DNA of 64,000 nt from Daphnia pulex (lineage: Eukaryota; Arthropoda; Branchiopoda; Diplostraca; Daphniidae): assembly GCF_021134715.1 (NCBI RefSeq), contig NC_060028.1, forward strand, positions 2,936,501 to 3,000,500. Direction: 5' to 3'. Below are positions 51,717 through 62,220 of this stretch, one piece after another. The stretch's first letter is position 1. Each line of letters begins with the position of its first letter. The notes beneath the pieces are model-generated. The model worked only from the letters and a program-made list of their open reading frames with translations. It was not told the origin of the DNA and ran no database searches. Position numbers and translations under genes: made by a program.

Positions 51717-53109
51717 CCCTGAGGTATATTTATATACGAAGGTCCTTAACAATATAGGGTGTGGGGTATAGGGGGTAGGGTAGTAGTAGCTAGTAGTGAA
51801 ATTCAGAGGGTTTAATGTCCATTTAGTGTTCCTTTATACGTTTCTTCCCTGAATGACCAATCGTCACCAAATTTTGTACATAATTCTGTCAAAATTTGAT
51901 ACATGGCGTAACGGGGTTTTCATTTGTTTTCATTACTGTTTTAAAAATTTAATTTGCGTACTTGTTACCTAGCTGGTTGCCGAATCCTAGGCAGTGAATT
52001 CGCTTTTTTTGCGTAACCTTCCAACTGTCAGTGCATGCTCAGCAGTGTAAACAAAAACAAAAAAAAAGTTTGGATCTTCCCTAGCAAGACAAGTTTTCTG
52101 CTACGGGAGTGGAGAGTATTTATTATTTGATTTTGTTTTTATGTTCGATTTCGATTTCGTCTTTATTCTTCTTTTTACTTTGTATTTTCCCATTATTACT
52201 TTTTTAAATCTTTTGTTTTATTATCACCTCTTTTTGTTTACTGTTTTTTGTCTTGATTTTAATAAATTTTTTGATCAAGTAAAATTTTCTATTCCTCCTT
52301 TTTTTAACAGTTAGTCATCAACCAAGAAGTTGAGGAACATTTAAAAATGTTTGATTATACTCATTTTGAAGCTCTGGGTCATCTCTCTCTTCTTCCCTTG
52401 TCCTCTTCACAGTCATCAAGATCTTCTGGTGGTCGTGAAGAGTTACCACCGATCTTCCACTTCCATTTACCTCCGAAAGCTTTTTAAGTGTAATTTTTCA
52501 AAAATTACAAATTTATTTTTCGAGATCGAGATTCGAACCCTAAACAACACGAGTGGCAGCCCGAGTTGATAACTATTAGACCAACACTGACATTTTTATA
52601 TAAGGGAATGCTTGGCCCGGTTGGTGAGTACACCAAATAATGTAACAAAAGTCGAAGTAAAGCAATGGTAATATCGCTAGTGACGCTACCATCGGTATCG
52701 ATTTCGGAACCGGTCGTAAAACACTTAGGTTATATGCCTTAATTATAAAGATTTTTTCAGCGGTGGTTTAATCTAACTGCTAAGAGCACATCCATTTCTT
52801 TGTAGTTAATATGTAACTAATAATTTTTCTAATTCCATGTTACTATAGTAATAAATATTGCTATAACTTAATCTAAACATGAAGTGCGACGTGGGGTGGC
52901 GGGGCGAATCCTCCGCCATTCATAATTCGCACCACTCATAATATTACAGATTATTTTTCAATTAGTTATAAAGAATCAATTATGGAAGATAATAAAGGGA
53001 AACAGAATTTTCCAAACGTTATAGTATGTATTAATCTACTATAACCTTGATTTTCTGTCTCTTTAACGTTTAAAACAATTACCGAAGGACGTTACCGAAG
53101 GAATCTTGT
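51717..53109. mobile_element. 1393-bp insert between Lys and Ser (copy 2), unclassified
   Basis: Copy of 47355-48747 carried by the higher-order duplication, not an independent insertion. Confidence 0.7.
52522..52592 (-). other. tRNA-like sequence within the 1393-bp insert (copy 2)
   Basis: Counterpart of 48160-48230. Confidence 0.5.
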
Positions 53110-53181
53110 TCTGTAATTAAATATTGCAGATAAACTGAGATAATCTGGATTTAGATGAAAAACGTTAAGGAACAATATGTT

Positions 53182-53263
53182 GACGAGGTGACCGAGCGGT
53201 TAAGGTGATGGACTGCTAATCCATTGTGCATTGCACGCATGGGTTCGAATCCCATCCTCGTCG
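53182..53263 (+). tRNA. tRNA-Ser(GCT), copy 3
   Basis: Identical to copy 1. Confidence 0.96.
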
Positions 53264-53383
53264 AAAGGAGTAGTTAGGGATATTGGCAACTGTAACGCAC
53301 TCCAATTGCTATGCAGTGATCAGAGGTTCATAGCATTTCAATGTAGAAACTTAGTCTTCAAGCCACGGTAGGAAATTTATCAA

Positions 53384-53455
53384 GGTTCTATGGTGTAATG
53401 GTTAGCACTTCAGACTCTGACTCTGACAATCTGAGTTCAAATCTCAGTAGGACCT
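53384..53455 (+). tRNA. tRNA-Gln(CTG), copy 4
   Basis: Same position as the TTG gene of the previous repeat but with CTG. Confidence 0.96.
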
Positions 53456-53630
53456 ATTTTACTAGATAGCGAGATCGTTGCAAGAAAGGCCAGTCAAGAC
53501 TTTTTCCCACAGTGCAACCCTCCCTTTTAGAGTTTATGCACTGCGTTGCTGACGGATTAGGGTACTTGATTATGGTGAGTTATTGTGCAACAGTACGTTA
53601 TTACGCCAGGCTGTCGGAGGGTGCTGTACA

Positions 53631-54182
53631 GTACCCACCAAACTATTAGGTACACCCCCCTATTTTCAGTGCATTCTTATGGCACTACGTGTCCTAGATA
53701 AAATGCAATAACTCTTGAACCGCTTGGGCTAGATTTTTTTCCCTTTGGCCCTGAGTAGATCTAATGATGATCTACATTTTTTCTACACATGAAGTTGTCG
53801 TAGGATTAACCCCCACGGCGCTACGGTATCGTTCAGTTTATTAGGTACACCCGTTTTCCCCCATATGCGCCGTGTTAAATACGGCGTTTTCAAAAATTTA
53901 TAAAAAATACTAAAAGTAAAGCTAAAATTTTTTTCTTTGTGCCAAAAGAAGCACAATTCTTCACTCTATACGAATATAAAGAATGATTTACACTAAAATT
54001 AACTCAGAGAACCCTTCCCTATACCTCAAAGTTTTCCACTTCAAAATTTGTCGAAATTTCTAATGCCTATGGGGGCGACAGTGCAAGTGTGTAGTAAAAA
54101 GTAAAAATTTTGAAGTGGAAAACTTTAGGGTATAGGGAAGGGTTCTCTGAGTTGATTTTATTGTAAAACATTCTTTATTTAC
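53631..54182. mobile_element. Composite DNA-element insert replacing tRNA-Met (copy 2)
   Basis: Copy of 49269-49820; the 201-bp palindrome lies at 53977-54177. Confidence 0.75.
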
Positions 54183-54196
54183 TGCGCTATCGAGGC
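54183..54196 (-). pseudogene. tRNA-Met remnant in unit B (copy 2)
   Basis: Same ~14-nt remnant as at 49821. Confidence 0.85.
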
Positions 54197-54260
54197 GGCC
54201 ATCGTCCTTGAACGCTTTAACAAAGTGGTACCAACTGTCTTCCTTGAAACGCAAGTAAAT

Positions 54261-54333
54261 CGAGCTTGCCAGGAGTCGAACCTGGAATCTCCTGATCCGT
54301 GGTCAGGCGCGTTATCCATTGCGCCACAAAACC
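54261..54333 (-). tRNA. tRNA-Arg(ACG), type-B variant, copy 4
   Basis: Carries C33 and the weak acceptor, as at 49899. Confidence 0.8.
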
Positions 54334-54510
54334 ACGTTATACGACGAACAATACTCATTTTAAGAAACCACTACTTGTTTTGAACAGAAAGTGATCAGGT
54401 TTGAATCATGTCTTTACTAGTGAAGTCATGTTTTAAGCCTTTAACAAGAATTTAATTTATTATTACTGTTCATACGATCTTCACTGAATTGTTGATAGGT
54501 AGGTAATACA

Positions 54511-54583
54511 GCCCGGTTAGCTCAGACGGTAGAGCGTGGGACTTTTAATCCTGAGGTCGAGGGTTCAAGTCCCTCATCGGGCG
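54511..54583 (+). tRNA. tRNA-Lys(TTT), copy 4
   Basis: Type-B form with paired T-stem. Confidence 0.95.
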
Positions 54584-54709
54584 TGAAACGTGGGATGTGT
54601 ACTAGATATGTGGTGGTGTTCGATACGGGATAATTATTCTGTAATTCAATGGTGCAGATAAACTGAGATAATCTGGCTTTAGATGAAAAACAATAAGGAA
54701 TAAAATGTC

Positions 54710-54791
54710 GACGAGGTGACCGAGCGGTAAAGGGGAAGGACTGCTAATCCATTGTGCATAGCACGCATGGGTTCGAATCCCATCCTCGTCG
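54710..54791 (+). tRNA. tRNA-Ser(GCT), type-B variant, copy 4
   Basis: As at 50348 but with one fewer change in the variable arm. Confidence 0.88.
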
Positions 54792-54911
54792 AAAGGAGTA
54801 GTTAGGGATATTGGCAACTGTAACGCACTCCAATTACTATGCAGTGTTCAGAGGTTCATAGCATTTCAATGTAGAAACTTAGTCTTCAAGCCACGGTAGG
54901 AAATTTATCAA

Positions 54912-54983
54912 GGTTCTATGGTGTAATGGTTAGCACTTCAGACTCTGACTCTGACAATCTGAGTTCAAATCTCAGTAGGACCT
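54912..54983 (+). tRNA. tRNA-Gln(CTG), copy 5
   Basis: Identical to copy 1. Confidence 0.96.
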
Positions 54984-55443
54984 ATTTTACTAGATAGCGA
55001 GATCGTTGCAAGAAAGGCCAGTCAAGACTTTTTCCCACAGTGCAACCCTCTCTTTTAGAGTTTATGCACTGCGTTGCTGATGGATTAGGATACTTGATTA
55101 TGGTGAGTTATTGTACAACAGTACGTTATTACGCCAGGCTGTCGAAGGGTGCTATACATGTTCGTTGCAAATCGTTATTTCTTCAAGTCACCGCCATTGC
55201 CACTTCAAAGTATGTCTGTTTGCATCCATCCCCAAATACATCCGAGGGACACTATATCTTGCAAACGGCCTACAATTAGCAAACAACACTTTCGTAGTGG
55301 CGAGCACAACCCCATCGACGTAAAAACCATAATCGACGTAAACACCACAACCCTTTCTATCCTTTTCAAAACGAAGCAAAGTTTAGTATTTTGCTTTTTC
55401 TAAAGTTTGACTTGAATTTTTTCAAGAGGTAAAATGAAACAAA

Positions 55444-55516
55444 TGCCCCGAGTGAGGTTCGAACTCACGACCTCGAGAATATGAGACTCGAGCGCTGCCT
55501 ACTGCGCTATCGAGGC
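55444..55516 (-). tRNA. tRNA-Met(CAT), copy 3
   Basis: Position 38 is T in place of A (loop CTCATAT); anticodon unchanged. Confidence 0.93.
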
Positions 55517-55580
55517 GGCCATCGTCCTTGAACGCTATAACAAAGTGGTGCCAACTGTCTTCCTTGAAACGCAAGTAAAT

Positions 55581-55653
55581 CGAGCTTGCCAGGAGTCGAA
55601 CCTGGAATCTCCTGATCCGTAGTCAGGCGCGTTATCCATTGCGCCACAAACCC
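55581..55653 (-). tRNA. tRNA-Arg(ACG), copy 5
   Basis: Type-A form. Confidence 0.95.
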
Positions 55654-55951
55654 ATGTTATACGACGAACAATACTAATTGAAACAATTTAACTACTTGTT
55701 TTGAACAGAAAGTGATCAGGTTTGAATCATGTCTTTACTAGTGAAGTCATGTTTTAAGCCTTTAAACAAACCCCATGTTACACGACGAACAATACTAATT
55801 GTAAGAAACAACTACTTGTTTTGGACAGAAAGTGATCAGGTTTGAATCATGTCTTTACTAGTGAAGTCATGTTTTAAGCCTTTAACAAGAATGGAATTTA
55901 TTATTACTGTTCATACGATATTCACTTAATTGTTGATAGGGAGGTAATACA

Positions 55952-56024
55952 GCCCGGTTAGCTCAGACGGTAGAGCGCGGGACTTTTAATCCTGAGGTCG
56001 ATGGTTCAAGTCCCTCATCGGGCG
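55952..56024 (+). tRNA. tRNA-Lys(TTT), copy 5
   Basis: Type-A form. Without the 1393-bp insert, no T4 lies between this gene, Ser and the next Gln. Confidence 0.93.
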
Positions 56025-56150
56025 TGAAACGTGGGATGTGTACAACATATGTGGTGGTGTTCAATACAGGATAATTATTCTGTAATTAAATATTGCAGAT
56101 AAACTGAGATAATCTGGATTTAGATGAAAAACGTTAAGGAACAATATGTT

Positions 56151-56232
56151 GACGAGGTGACCGAGCGGTTAAGGTGATGGACTGCTAATCCATTGTGCAT
56201 TGCACGCATGGGTTCGAATCCCATCCTCGTCG
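56151..56232 (+). tRNA. tRNA-Ser(GCT), copy 5
   Basis: Identical to copy 1; 126 bp after Lys. Confidence 0.96.
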
Positions 56233-56352
56233 AAAGGAGTAGTTAGGGATATTGGCAACTGTAACGCACTCCAATTGCTATGCAGTGATCAGAGGTTCAT
56301 AGCATTTCAATGTAGAAACTTAGTCTTCAAGCCACGGTAGGAAATTTATCAA

Positions 56353-56424
56353 GGTTCTATGGTGTAATGGTTAGCACTTCAGACTCTGACTCTGACAATC
56401 TGAGTTCAAATCTCAGTAGGACCT
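56353..56424 (+). tRNA. tRNA-Gln(CTG), copy 6
   Basis: Consensus copy. Confidence 0.96.
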
Positions 56425-56599
56425 ATTTTACTAGATAGCGAGATCGTTGCAAGAAAGGCCAGTCAAGACTTTTTCCCACAGTGCAACCCTCTCTTTTAGA
56501 GTTTATGCACTGCGTTGCTGACGGATTAGGGTACTTGATTATGGTGAGTTATTGTGCAACAGTACGTTATTACGCCAGGCTGTCGGAGGGTGCTGTACA

Positions 56600-57138
56600 G
56601 TACCCACCAAACTATTAGGTACACCCCCCTATTTTCAGTGCATTCTTATGGCACTACGTGTCCTAGATAAAATGCAATAACTCTTGAACCGCTTGGGCTA
56701 GATTTTTTTCCCTTTGGCCCTGAGTAGATCTAATGATGATCTACATTTTTTCTACACATGAAGTTGTCGTAGGATTAACCCCCACGGCGCTACGGTATCG
56801 TTCAGTTTATTAGGTACACCCGTTTTCCCCCATATGCGCCGTGTTAAATACGGCGTTTTCAAAAATTTATAAAAAATACTAAAAGTAAAGCTAAAATTTT
56901 TTTCTTTGTGCCAAAAGAAGCACAATTCTTCACTCTATACGAATATAAAGAATGATTTACACTAAAATCAACTCAGAGAACCCTTCCCTATACCTCAAAG
57001 TTTTCCACTTCAAAATTTGTCGAAATTTCTAATGCCTATGGGGGCGACAGTGCAAGTGTGTAGTAAAAAGTAAAAATTTTGAAGTGGAAAACTTTAGGGT
57101 ATAGGGAAGGGTTCTCTGAGTTGATTTTATTGTAAAAC
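56600..57138. mobile_element. Composite DNA-element insert (copy 3), split by the P-like transposon
   Basis: Matches 49269 onward; its last ~13 bp are displaced to 59806-59818. The palindrome starts at about 56946. Confidence 0.75.
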
Positions 57139-57873
57139 CACGATATATAATAGACAGGTAGAGCTACGGGCTTAAGCCAGCCGGCCCAAAAAACGTCCCA
57201 GTTTGCGAAGTTGCCAGATCGCGAAATCCTAATGTCTCGCTTCTCAGCGGAGGGCGATGCTCTGCAGGGCCTTATGGGACTGAAACGGTTTTTGTTGGAT
57301 ATCAAATCCACAAAAGGCGTGTTAACTTGTAGCCCCTCAAAAAAATGATCTTTCTGCCAATGCGGTTCTTTCAAGGCAGTAAGATGATTTTTCCGACATG
57401 TCACATTTACGTTATGATTTTTCAAAAAAATTACTTTGGGGGGAACCAATAGCGATTAGCCTGCCCTCACGTGACGTCTGTGTTACACGACTCGTTGAGT
57501 TGGGCAAGGTTGGGCAGTCGTGTGTGTTAAGAGCGTCTCAAAAGTTGGCTAAACAGCAGTTCGACCTTTTTTAGAGTTTATTTTGATGTACAATTAAGAC
57601 TAGCAACGTGGCAGCCTTGAGTTTTAGCAGACTACGAAGTCTCGGCTGTGAGCTGTCAGAAACAGTGACAAAACAGTGTCGACTGTCGAGTCCAGATTTG
57701 TAATGCGATCAAATTCGGACTTTTCTCATATATTTTGGATTTGGTTTACATTGTAACTATTCAACATTTTTATAATAAGTTGAATAATGTCTTTTTTTAA
57801 TCAGTTATCAATTGTTTATTTTTTAGACACCCAATATAATAGAAAATGACCAAAACTTGTTTTGTTTTGTCAT
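57139..57873. repeat. Left terminal inverted repeat of the P-like transposon
   Basis: Pairs with 59063-59798. The outer ~27 bp are identical; after that the right arm has extra bases near its end. Confidence 0.85.
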
Positions 57874-58021
57874 TGTCATATTTGAATTGCTATTGCACAC
57901 CCCAAACCAACCATAACATGTGGGTAAATAGGTTCTACCTTTTCAATGGCATGATTGGATTTAACAACTAGTATGTCATGTACTTTAGGGTGAAATTGAA
58001 CCACTGGGGGAGAAATCATCT

Positions 58022-58282
58022 TTATGGAATATTGCTAAATAAGTTAGGTACAATAATAAAAATGATTATATCAGCAAATGATGCATCAAACATAAAATTA
58101 ATTTTTACCATTGAAAGTGCCTCTTCAATTTCATCTCTAAGAATTTCTTTGCTTGTAGTTACAGTGTTTACTCGAATGATTGTGAAGTGTGAAGCAGTCT
58201 TTAAATGTTTCACTAACATTTCTTTTAAAATGGGTTTTTCATGTTCATTCTTCAATTCAGACATACACAATATAAATTCCAT
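58022..58282 (-). other. Unassigned 86-codon open frame inside the P-like transposon
   Basis: ATG-initiated, no family recognised; Ile/Val-rich C terminus. Could be an exon remnant or chance in A/T-rich DNA. Confidence 0.25.
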
Positions 58283-58548
58283 GCTAATTAACAGATTTAT
58301 AAAAATTCCAGAAAATCAAAAATGTTCATTATTAACTAATTGGATTTCGAGAATGATAAACAATACTAAAATATGGTTAATAATTCATGTAACATGGATA
58401 CCCATTTACTCATGTTGTGTTTGGGCTAAATGAATTTATACACCTACACATTTTTTTAACACACCCGGGAGATATAATATTATACGTGAATCTCAAGGGA
58501 GAAAAAGAAATCCTTGTTGCTTATGAACCCCTAGGATGTCCGACCTTC

Positions 58549-59068
58549 AGGCCCTAATGTTTGTCAGAACTATGACAAACGACAATGACAATATGAAATG
58601 ACTTTCTTCTGGTACTGTGTCTTCGATAGTTGGAATTGTTAAATGTAGACCAAAACCAGCTTCAGCAGCATTTGGAATTCTTTGCTTTCTTTTTCGGGTA
58701 TTACAAAGAACTTCTGGGTGGGTATCAATTTTCTCAAGAGCTGCAATCGAGAAAAAGTTAGACAAAAAAATTTTTGAACTTTAATTTTTATCACCTTTTG
58801 GTGTTTTAGGTAAGGCACCAGATTTAAGTCTCCACACCTTCAGTAGAACAGCTTGATTAGGTTTGATACATTTCTTAGTTGAAAACTTTATGATGTCTGT
58901 CTCGTGAAAATGGTTTGCACGAAAGAAAATATCACCTTTAATCTTTGGAGGTTTCTTCCTACTGACATCTAGCCACTTTTTTAATTGAATTTTATTAGAA
59001 GGGGCTTTAAAAAGAGAAATTTTTGTTTGGTCAGTTTTATAACCGGACTTGCAACCCAAACAAAACAA
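58549..59068 (-). pseudogene. THAP-domain transposase N-terminus remnant
   Basis: The open frame at 58795-59068 encodes C-x2-C near its start (CLGCKSGY), SLFKAP, KKWLD, HFHETDI and a C-terminal LKSGALPKTP, the order of a THAP zinc finger. The expected third Cys before HF is replaced (FRANHF), so zinc binding may be lost. No ATG is seen at the start of the frame. A plausible 54-nt GT-AG intron (58741-58794) leads to a second exon with Lys/Arg-rich KRKQR, ending near 58549. No RNase H-like catalytic core follows. The 5' end reaches the inner edge of the right inverted repeat. Confidence 0.65.
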
Positions 59069-59798
59069 CTTTTGGTCATTTCCAATTATATTGGGTGTCT
59101 AACAAACAAATAATTGATAACCGATTAAAAAAAGACATTATTCAACTTATTATAAAAATGTTGAATAGTTACAATGTAAACCAAGTCCAAAATATATGAG
59201 AAAAGTCCGAATTTGATCGCATTACAAATCTGGACTCGACAGTCGACACTGTTTTGTCACTGTTTCTGACAGCTCACAGCCGAGACTTCGTAGTCTGCTA
59301 AAACTCAAGGCTGCCACGTTGCTAGTCTTAATTGTACATCAAAATAAACTCTAAAAAAGGTCGAACTGCTGTTTAGCCAACTTTTGAGACGCTCTTAACA
59401 CACACGACTGCCCAACCTTGCCCAACTCAACGAGTCGTGTAACACAGACGTCACGTGAGGGCAGGCTAATCGCTATTGGTTCCCCCCAAAGTAATTTTTT
59501 TGAAAAATCATAACGTAAATGTGACATGTCGGAAAAATCATCTTACTGCCTTGAAAGAACCGCATTGGCAGAAAGATCATTTTTTTGAGGGGCTACAAGT
59601 TAACACGCCTTTTGTGGATTTGATATCCAACAAAAACCGTTTCAGTCCCATAAGGCCCTGCAGAGCATCGCCCTCCGCTGAGAAGCGAGACATTAGGATT
59701 TCGCGATCTGGCAACTCCGCAAACTGGGACGCTTTTTGGGCCGTTTTTTAGCCGTATCTCCCCATTGCCGAAGCTCTACCTGTCTATTATATATCGTG
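59063..59798. repeat. Right terminal inverted repeat of the P-like transposon
   Basis: Inverted partner of 57139-57873. Confidence 0.85.
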
Positions 59799-59818
59799 GT
59801 AAAACATTCTTTATTTTC

Positions 59819-59832
59819 TGCGCTATCGAGGC
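59819..59832 (-). pseudogene. tRNA-Met remnant in unit B (copy 3)
   Basis: Same ~14-nt remnant as in the other B units. Confidence 0.8.
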
Positions 59833-59896
59833 GGCCATCGTCCTTGAACGCTTTAACAAAGTGGTACCAACTGTCTTCCTTGAAACGCAAGTAAAT

Positions 59897-59976
59897 CGAG
59901 CTTGCCAGGAGTCGAACCTCGAACCTGGAATCTCCTGATCCGCAGTCAGGCGCGTTATCCATTGCGCCACAAAACC
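59897..59976 (-). pseudogene. tRNA-Arg copy 6, anticodon GCG, T-arm duplication
   Basis: A 7-bp duplication (TCGAACC) disrupts the T arm and B box, making it 80 nt. The anticodon has changed from ACG to GCG (loop CTGCGGA). Probably inactive. Confidence 0.85.
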
Positions 59977-60273
59977 ATGTTATACGACGAACAATACTAA
60001 TTGTAAGAAACCACTACTTGTTTTGAACAGAAAGTGATCAGGTTTGAATCATGTCTTTACTAGTGAAGTCATGTTTTAAGCCTTTAAACAAACCCCGTGT
60101 TACACGACGAACAATACTAATTGTAAGAAACAACTACTTGTTTTGGACAGAAAGTGATCAGGTTTGAATCATGTCTTTACTAGTGAAGTCATGTTTTAAG
60201 CCTTTAACAAGAATGGAATTTATTATTTCTATTCATACGATATTCACTTAATTGTTGATAGGGAGGTATTACA

Positions 60274-60346
60274 GCCCGGTTAGCTCAGACGGTAGAGCGC
60301 GGGACTTTTAATCCTGAGGTCGAGGGTTCAAGTCCCTTATCGGGGG
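60274..60346 (+). tRNA. tRNA-Lys(TTT), copy 6, acceptor variant
   Basis: The 3' acceptor strand and T-stem carry changes (CTTATCGGGGG), so folding is weaker. Confidence 0.82.
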
Positions 60347-60472
60347 TGAAACGTGGGATGTGTACAAGATATGTGGTGGTGTTCGATACAGGATAATTAT
60401 TCTGTAATTAAATATTGCAGATAAACTGAGATAATCTGGATTTAGATGAAAAACGTTAAGGAACAATATGTT

Positions 60473-60554
60473 GACGAGGTGACCGAGCGGTTAAGGTGAT
60501 GGACTGCTAATCCATTGTGCATTACACGCATGGGTTGGAATCCCATCATCGTCG
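60473..60554 (+). tRNA. tRNA-Ser(GCT), copy 6, possible pseudogene
   Basis: T-loop C56 is G (TTGGAATC) and an acceptor pair is lost (CATCATCGTC). Confidence 0.75.
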
Positions 60555-60674
60555 AAAGGAGTAGTTAGGGATATTGGCAACTGTAAAGCACTTCAATTGC
60601 TATGCAGTGATCTGAGGTTCATAGCATTTCAATGTAGAAACTTAGTCTTCAAGCCACGGTAGGAAATTTATCAA

Positions 60675-60746
60675 GGTTCTATGGTGTAATGGTTAGCACT
60701 TCAGACTCTGACTCTGACAATCTGAGTTCAAATCTCAGTAGGACCT
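60675..60746 (+). tRNA. tRNA-Gln(CTG), copy 7
   Basis: Consensus copy. Confidence 0.95.
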
Positions 60747-61206
60747 ATTTTACTAGATAGCGAGATCGTTGCAAGAAAGGCCAGTCAAGACTTTTTCCCA
60801 CAGTGCAACCCTCTCTTTTAGAGTTTATGCACTGCGTTGCTGACGGATTAGGGTACTTGATTATGGTGAGTTATTGTACAACAGTACGTTATTACGCCAG
60901 GCTGTCGGAGGGTGCTGTACATGTTCGTTGCAAATCGTTATTTCTTCAAGTCACCGCCATTGCCACTTCAAAGTATGTCTGTTTGCATCCATCCCCAAAT
61001 ACATCCGAGGGACACTATATCTTGCAAACAGCCTACAATTAGCAAACAACACTTTCGTAGTGGCGAGCACAACCCCATCGACGTAAAAACCATAATCGAC
61101 GTAATCACCACAACCCTTTCTATCCTTTTCAAAACGAAGCACAGTTTAGTATTTTGCTTTTTCTAAAGTTTGACTTGAATTTTTTCAAGAGGTAAAATTA
61201 AACAAA

Positions 61207-61279
61207 TGCCCCGAATGAGGTTCGAACTCACGACCTCGAGATTATGAGACTCGCGCGCTGCCTACTGCGCTATCGAGGC
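61207..61279 (-). tRNA. tRNA-Met(CAT), copy 4
   Basis: Two substitutions (T-stem and anticodon-stem region); anticodon CAT kept. Confidence 0.88.
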
Positions 61280-61343
61280 GGCCATCGTCCTTGAACGCTA
61301 TAACAAAGTGGTACCAACTGTCTTCCTTGAAACGCAAGTCAAT

Positions 61344-61416
61344 CGAGCTTGCCAGGAGTCGAACCTGGAATCTCCTGATCCGTAGTCAGGCGCGTTATCC
61401 ATTGCGCCACATACCT
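61344..61416 (-). tRNA. tRNA-Arg(ACG), copy 7, acceptor variant
   Basis: 5' acceptor strand reads AGGTATG, losing pairs with CAAGCTC; anticodon loop intact. Confidence 0.8.
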
Positions 61417-61713
61417 ATGTTATACGACGAACAATACTAATTGAAAAAAACAACTACTTGTTTTGAACAGAAAGTGATCAGGTTTGAATCATGTCTTTAC
61501 TAGTGAAGTCATGTTTTAAGCCTTTAAATAAACCCCATGTTACACGACCAACAATACTAATTGTAAGAAACAACTACTTGTTTTGGACAGAAAGTGATCA
61601 GGTTTGAATCATGTCTTTACTAGTGAAGTCATGTTTTAAGCCTTTAACAAGAATTGAATTTATTATTACTGTTCATACGATCTTCACTGAATTGTTGATA
61701 GGGAGGTAATACA

Positions 61714-61786
61714 GCCCGGTTAGCTCAGACGGTAGAGCGCGGGACTTTTAATCCTGAGGTCGAGGGTTCAAGTCCCTCATCGGGCG
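61714..61786 (+). tRNA. tRNA-Lys(TTT), copy 7
   Basis: Fully paired T-stem, consensus. Confidence 0.95.
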
Positions 61787-61912
61787 TGAAACGTGAGATG
61801 TGTACAAGATATGTGGTGGTGTTCGATACGGTATAATTATTCTGTAATTCAATGGTGCAGATAAACTGAGATAATCTGGCTTTAGATGAAAAACGTTAAG
61901 GAATAATATGTC

Positions 61913-61978
61913 GACGAGGTGACCGAGCGGTTAAGGTGATGGACTGCTATTCCATTGTGCATTGCACGCATGGGTTCG
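61913..61978 (+). pseudogene. Truncated tRNA-Ser(GCT), array 2 end
   Basis: Runs from the 5' end to the T-loop (GGGTTCGA), then switches to tRNA-Val-like sequence. The 3' acceptor strand is missing. Confidence 0.88.
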
Positions 61979-62042
61979 ACCATAGTGTAGAGGTTATCAC
62001 GTCGGCTTCACAGGCTGAATTTCAGTTCGATCCTGGTCACAA
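61975..62042 (+). pseudogene. tRNA-Val(CAC)-like chimera at the array boundary
   Basis: From CCATAGTGTAGAGGTTATCA to AGTTCGATCCTGG it follows the CAC-type Val gene of array 1, with a shortened variable/T-stem region and a different end (TGGTCAC). The preceding GACCA can pair with TGGTC, so an acceptor-like helix exists by accident or selection. Confidence 0.7.
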
Positions 62043-62220
62043 ACCATGGGGAATCATGTCAGATCAATAACACTACAAATATATCTCGAACACTCAATGA
62101 ACATCACTGGATTGTATTGCCTTCACGGTGACGATTGAAATTGGCTGCTTATATAGCGTTGCTTGCTAGATAACTTAAATCATTCTTACAACATTAACAA
62201 AAAAAGATGTCGCATAGGGC
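62043..62220. other. Unannotated gap between array 2 and the Ty3-type fossil
   Basis: 178 bp with no tRNA, ORF or clear terminal repeat that I can identify. Confidence 0.5.

Larger units (their letters stand above)
50516..54877. repeat. tRNA array 2, higher-order repeat 2 (4362 bp)
   Basis: Near-identical copy of 46154-50515 with few substitutions, including reversion of Gln(TTG) to CTG in unit B. Confidence 0.95.
57139..59798 (-). mobile_element. P-like DNA transposon with ~735-bp terminal inverted repeats
   Basis: 2660 bp between 7-bp target duplications GTAAAAC (57132-57138 and 59799-59805); a neighbouring copy of the host element shows the empty site. Arms at 57139-57873 and about 59063-59798 start CACGATATATAATAGACAGG and are highly similar with small indels. 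The interior encodes a THAP domain on the minus strand but no recognisable transposase core, so it is probably non-autonomous or gutted. THAP plus a 7-8 bp duplication fits the P superfamily. Confidence 0.8.
54878..60640. repeat. tRNA array 2, repeat 3 (compact unit A + unit B with P-like transposon)
   Basis: Unit A here lacks the 1393-bp insert. Unit B holds the palindromic element interrupted by a 2660-bp transposon, and after it tRNA copies that have decayed most. Confidence 0.93.
60641..61978. repeat. tRNA array 2, partial repeat 4 (unit A without the 1393-bp insert)
   Basis: Gln, Met(-), Arg(-), Lys and a truncated Ser; more diverged than other A units. The array ends here. Confidence 0.92.

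Noticed and set aside
58781-59068. Host THAP gene
   Set aside because: It lies inside an element with inverted repeats and a target duplication, lacks an ATG and has lost a zinc ligand.
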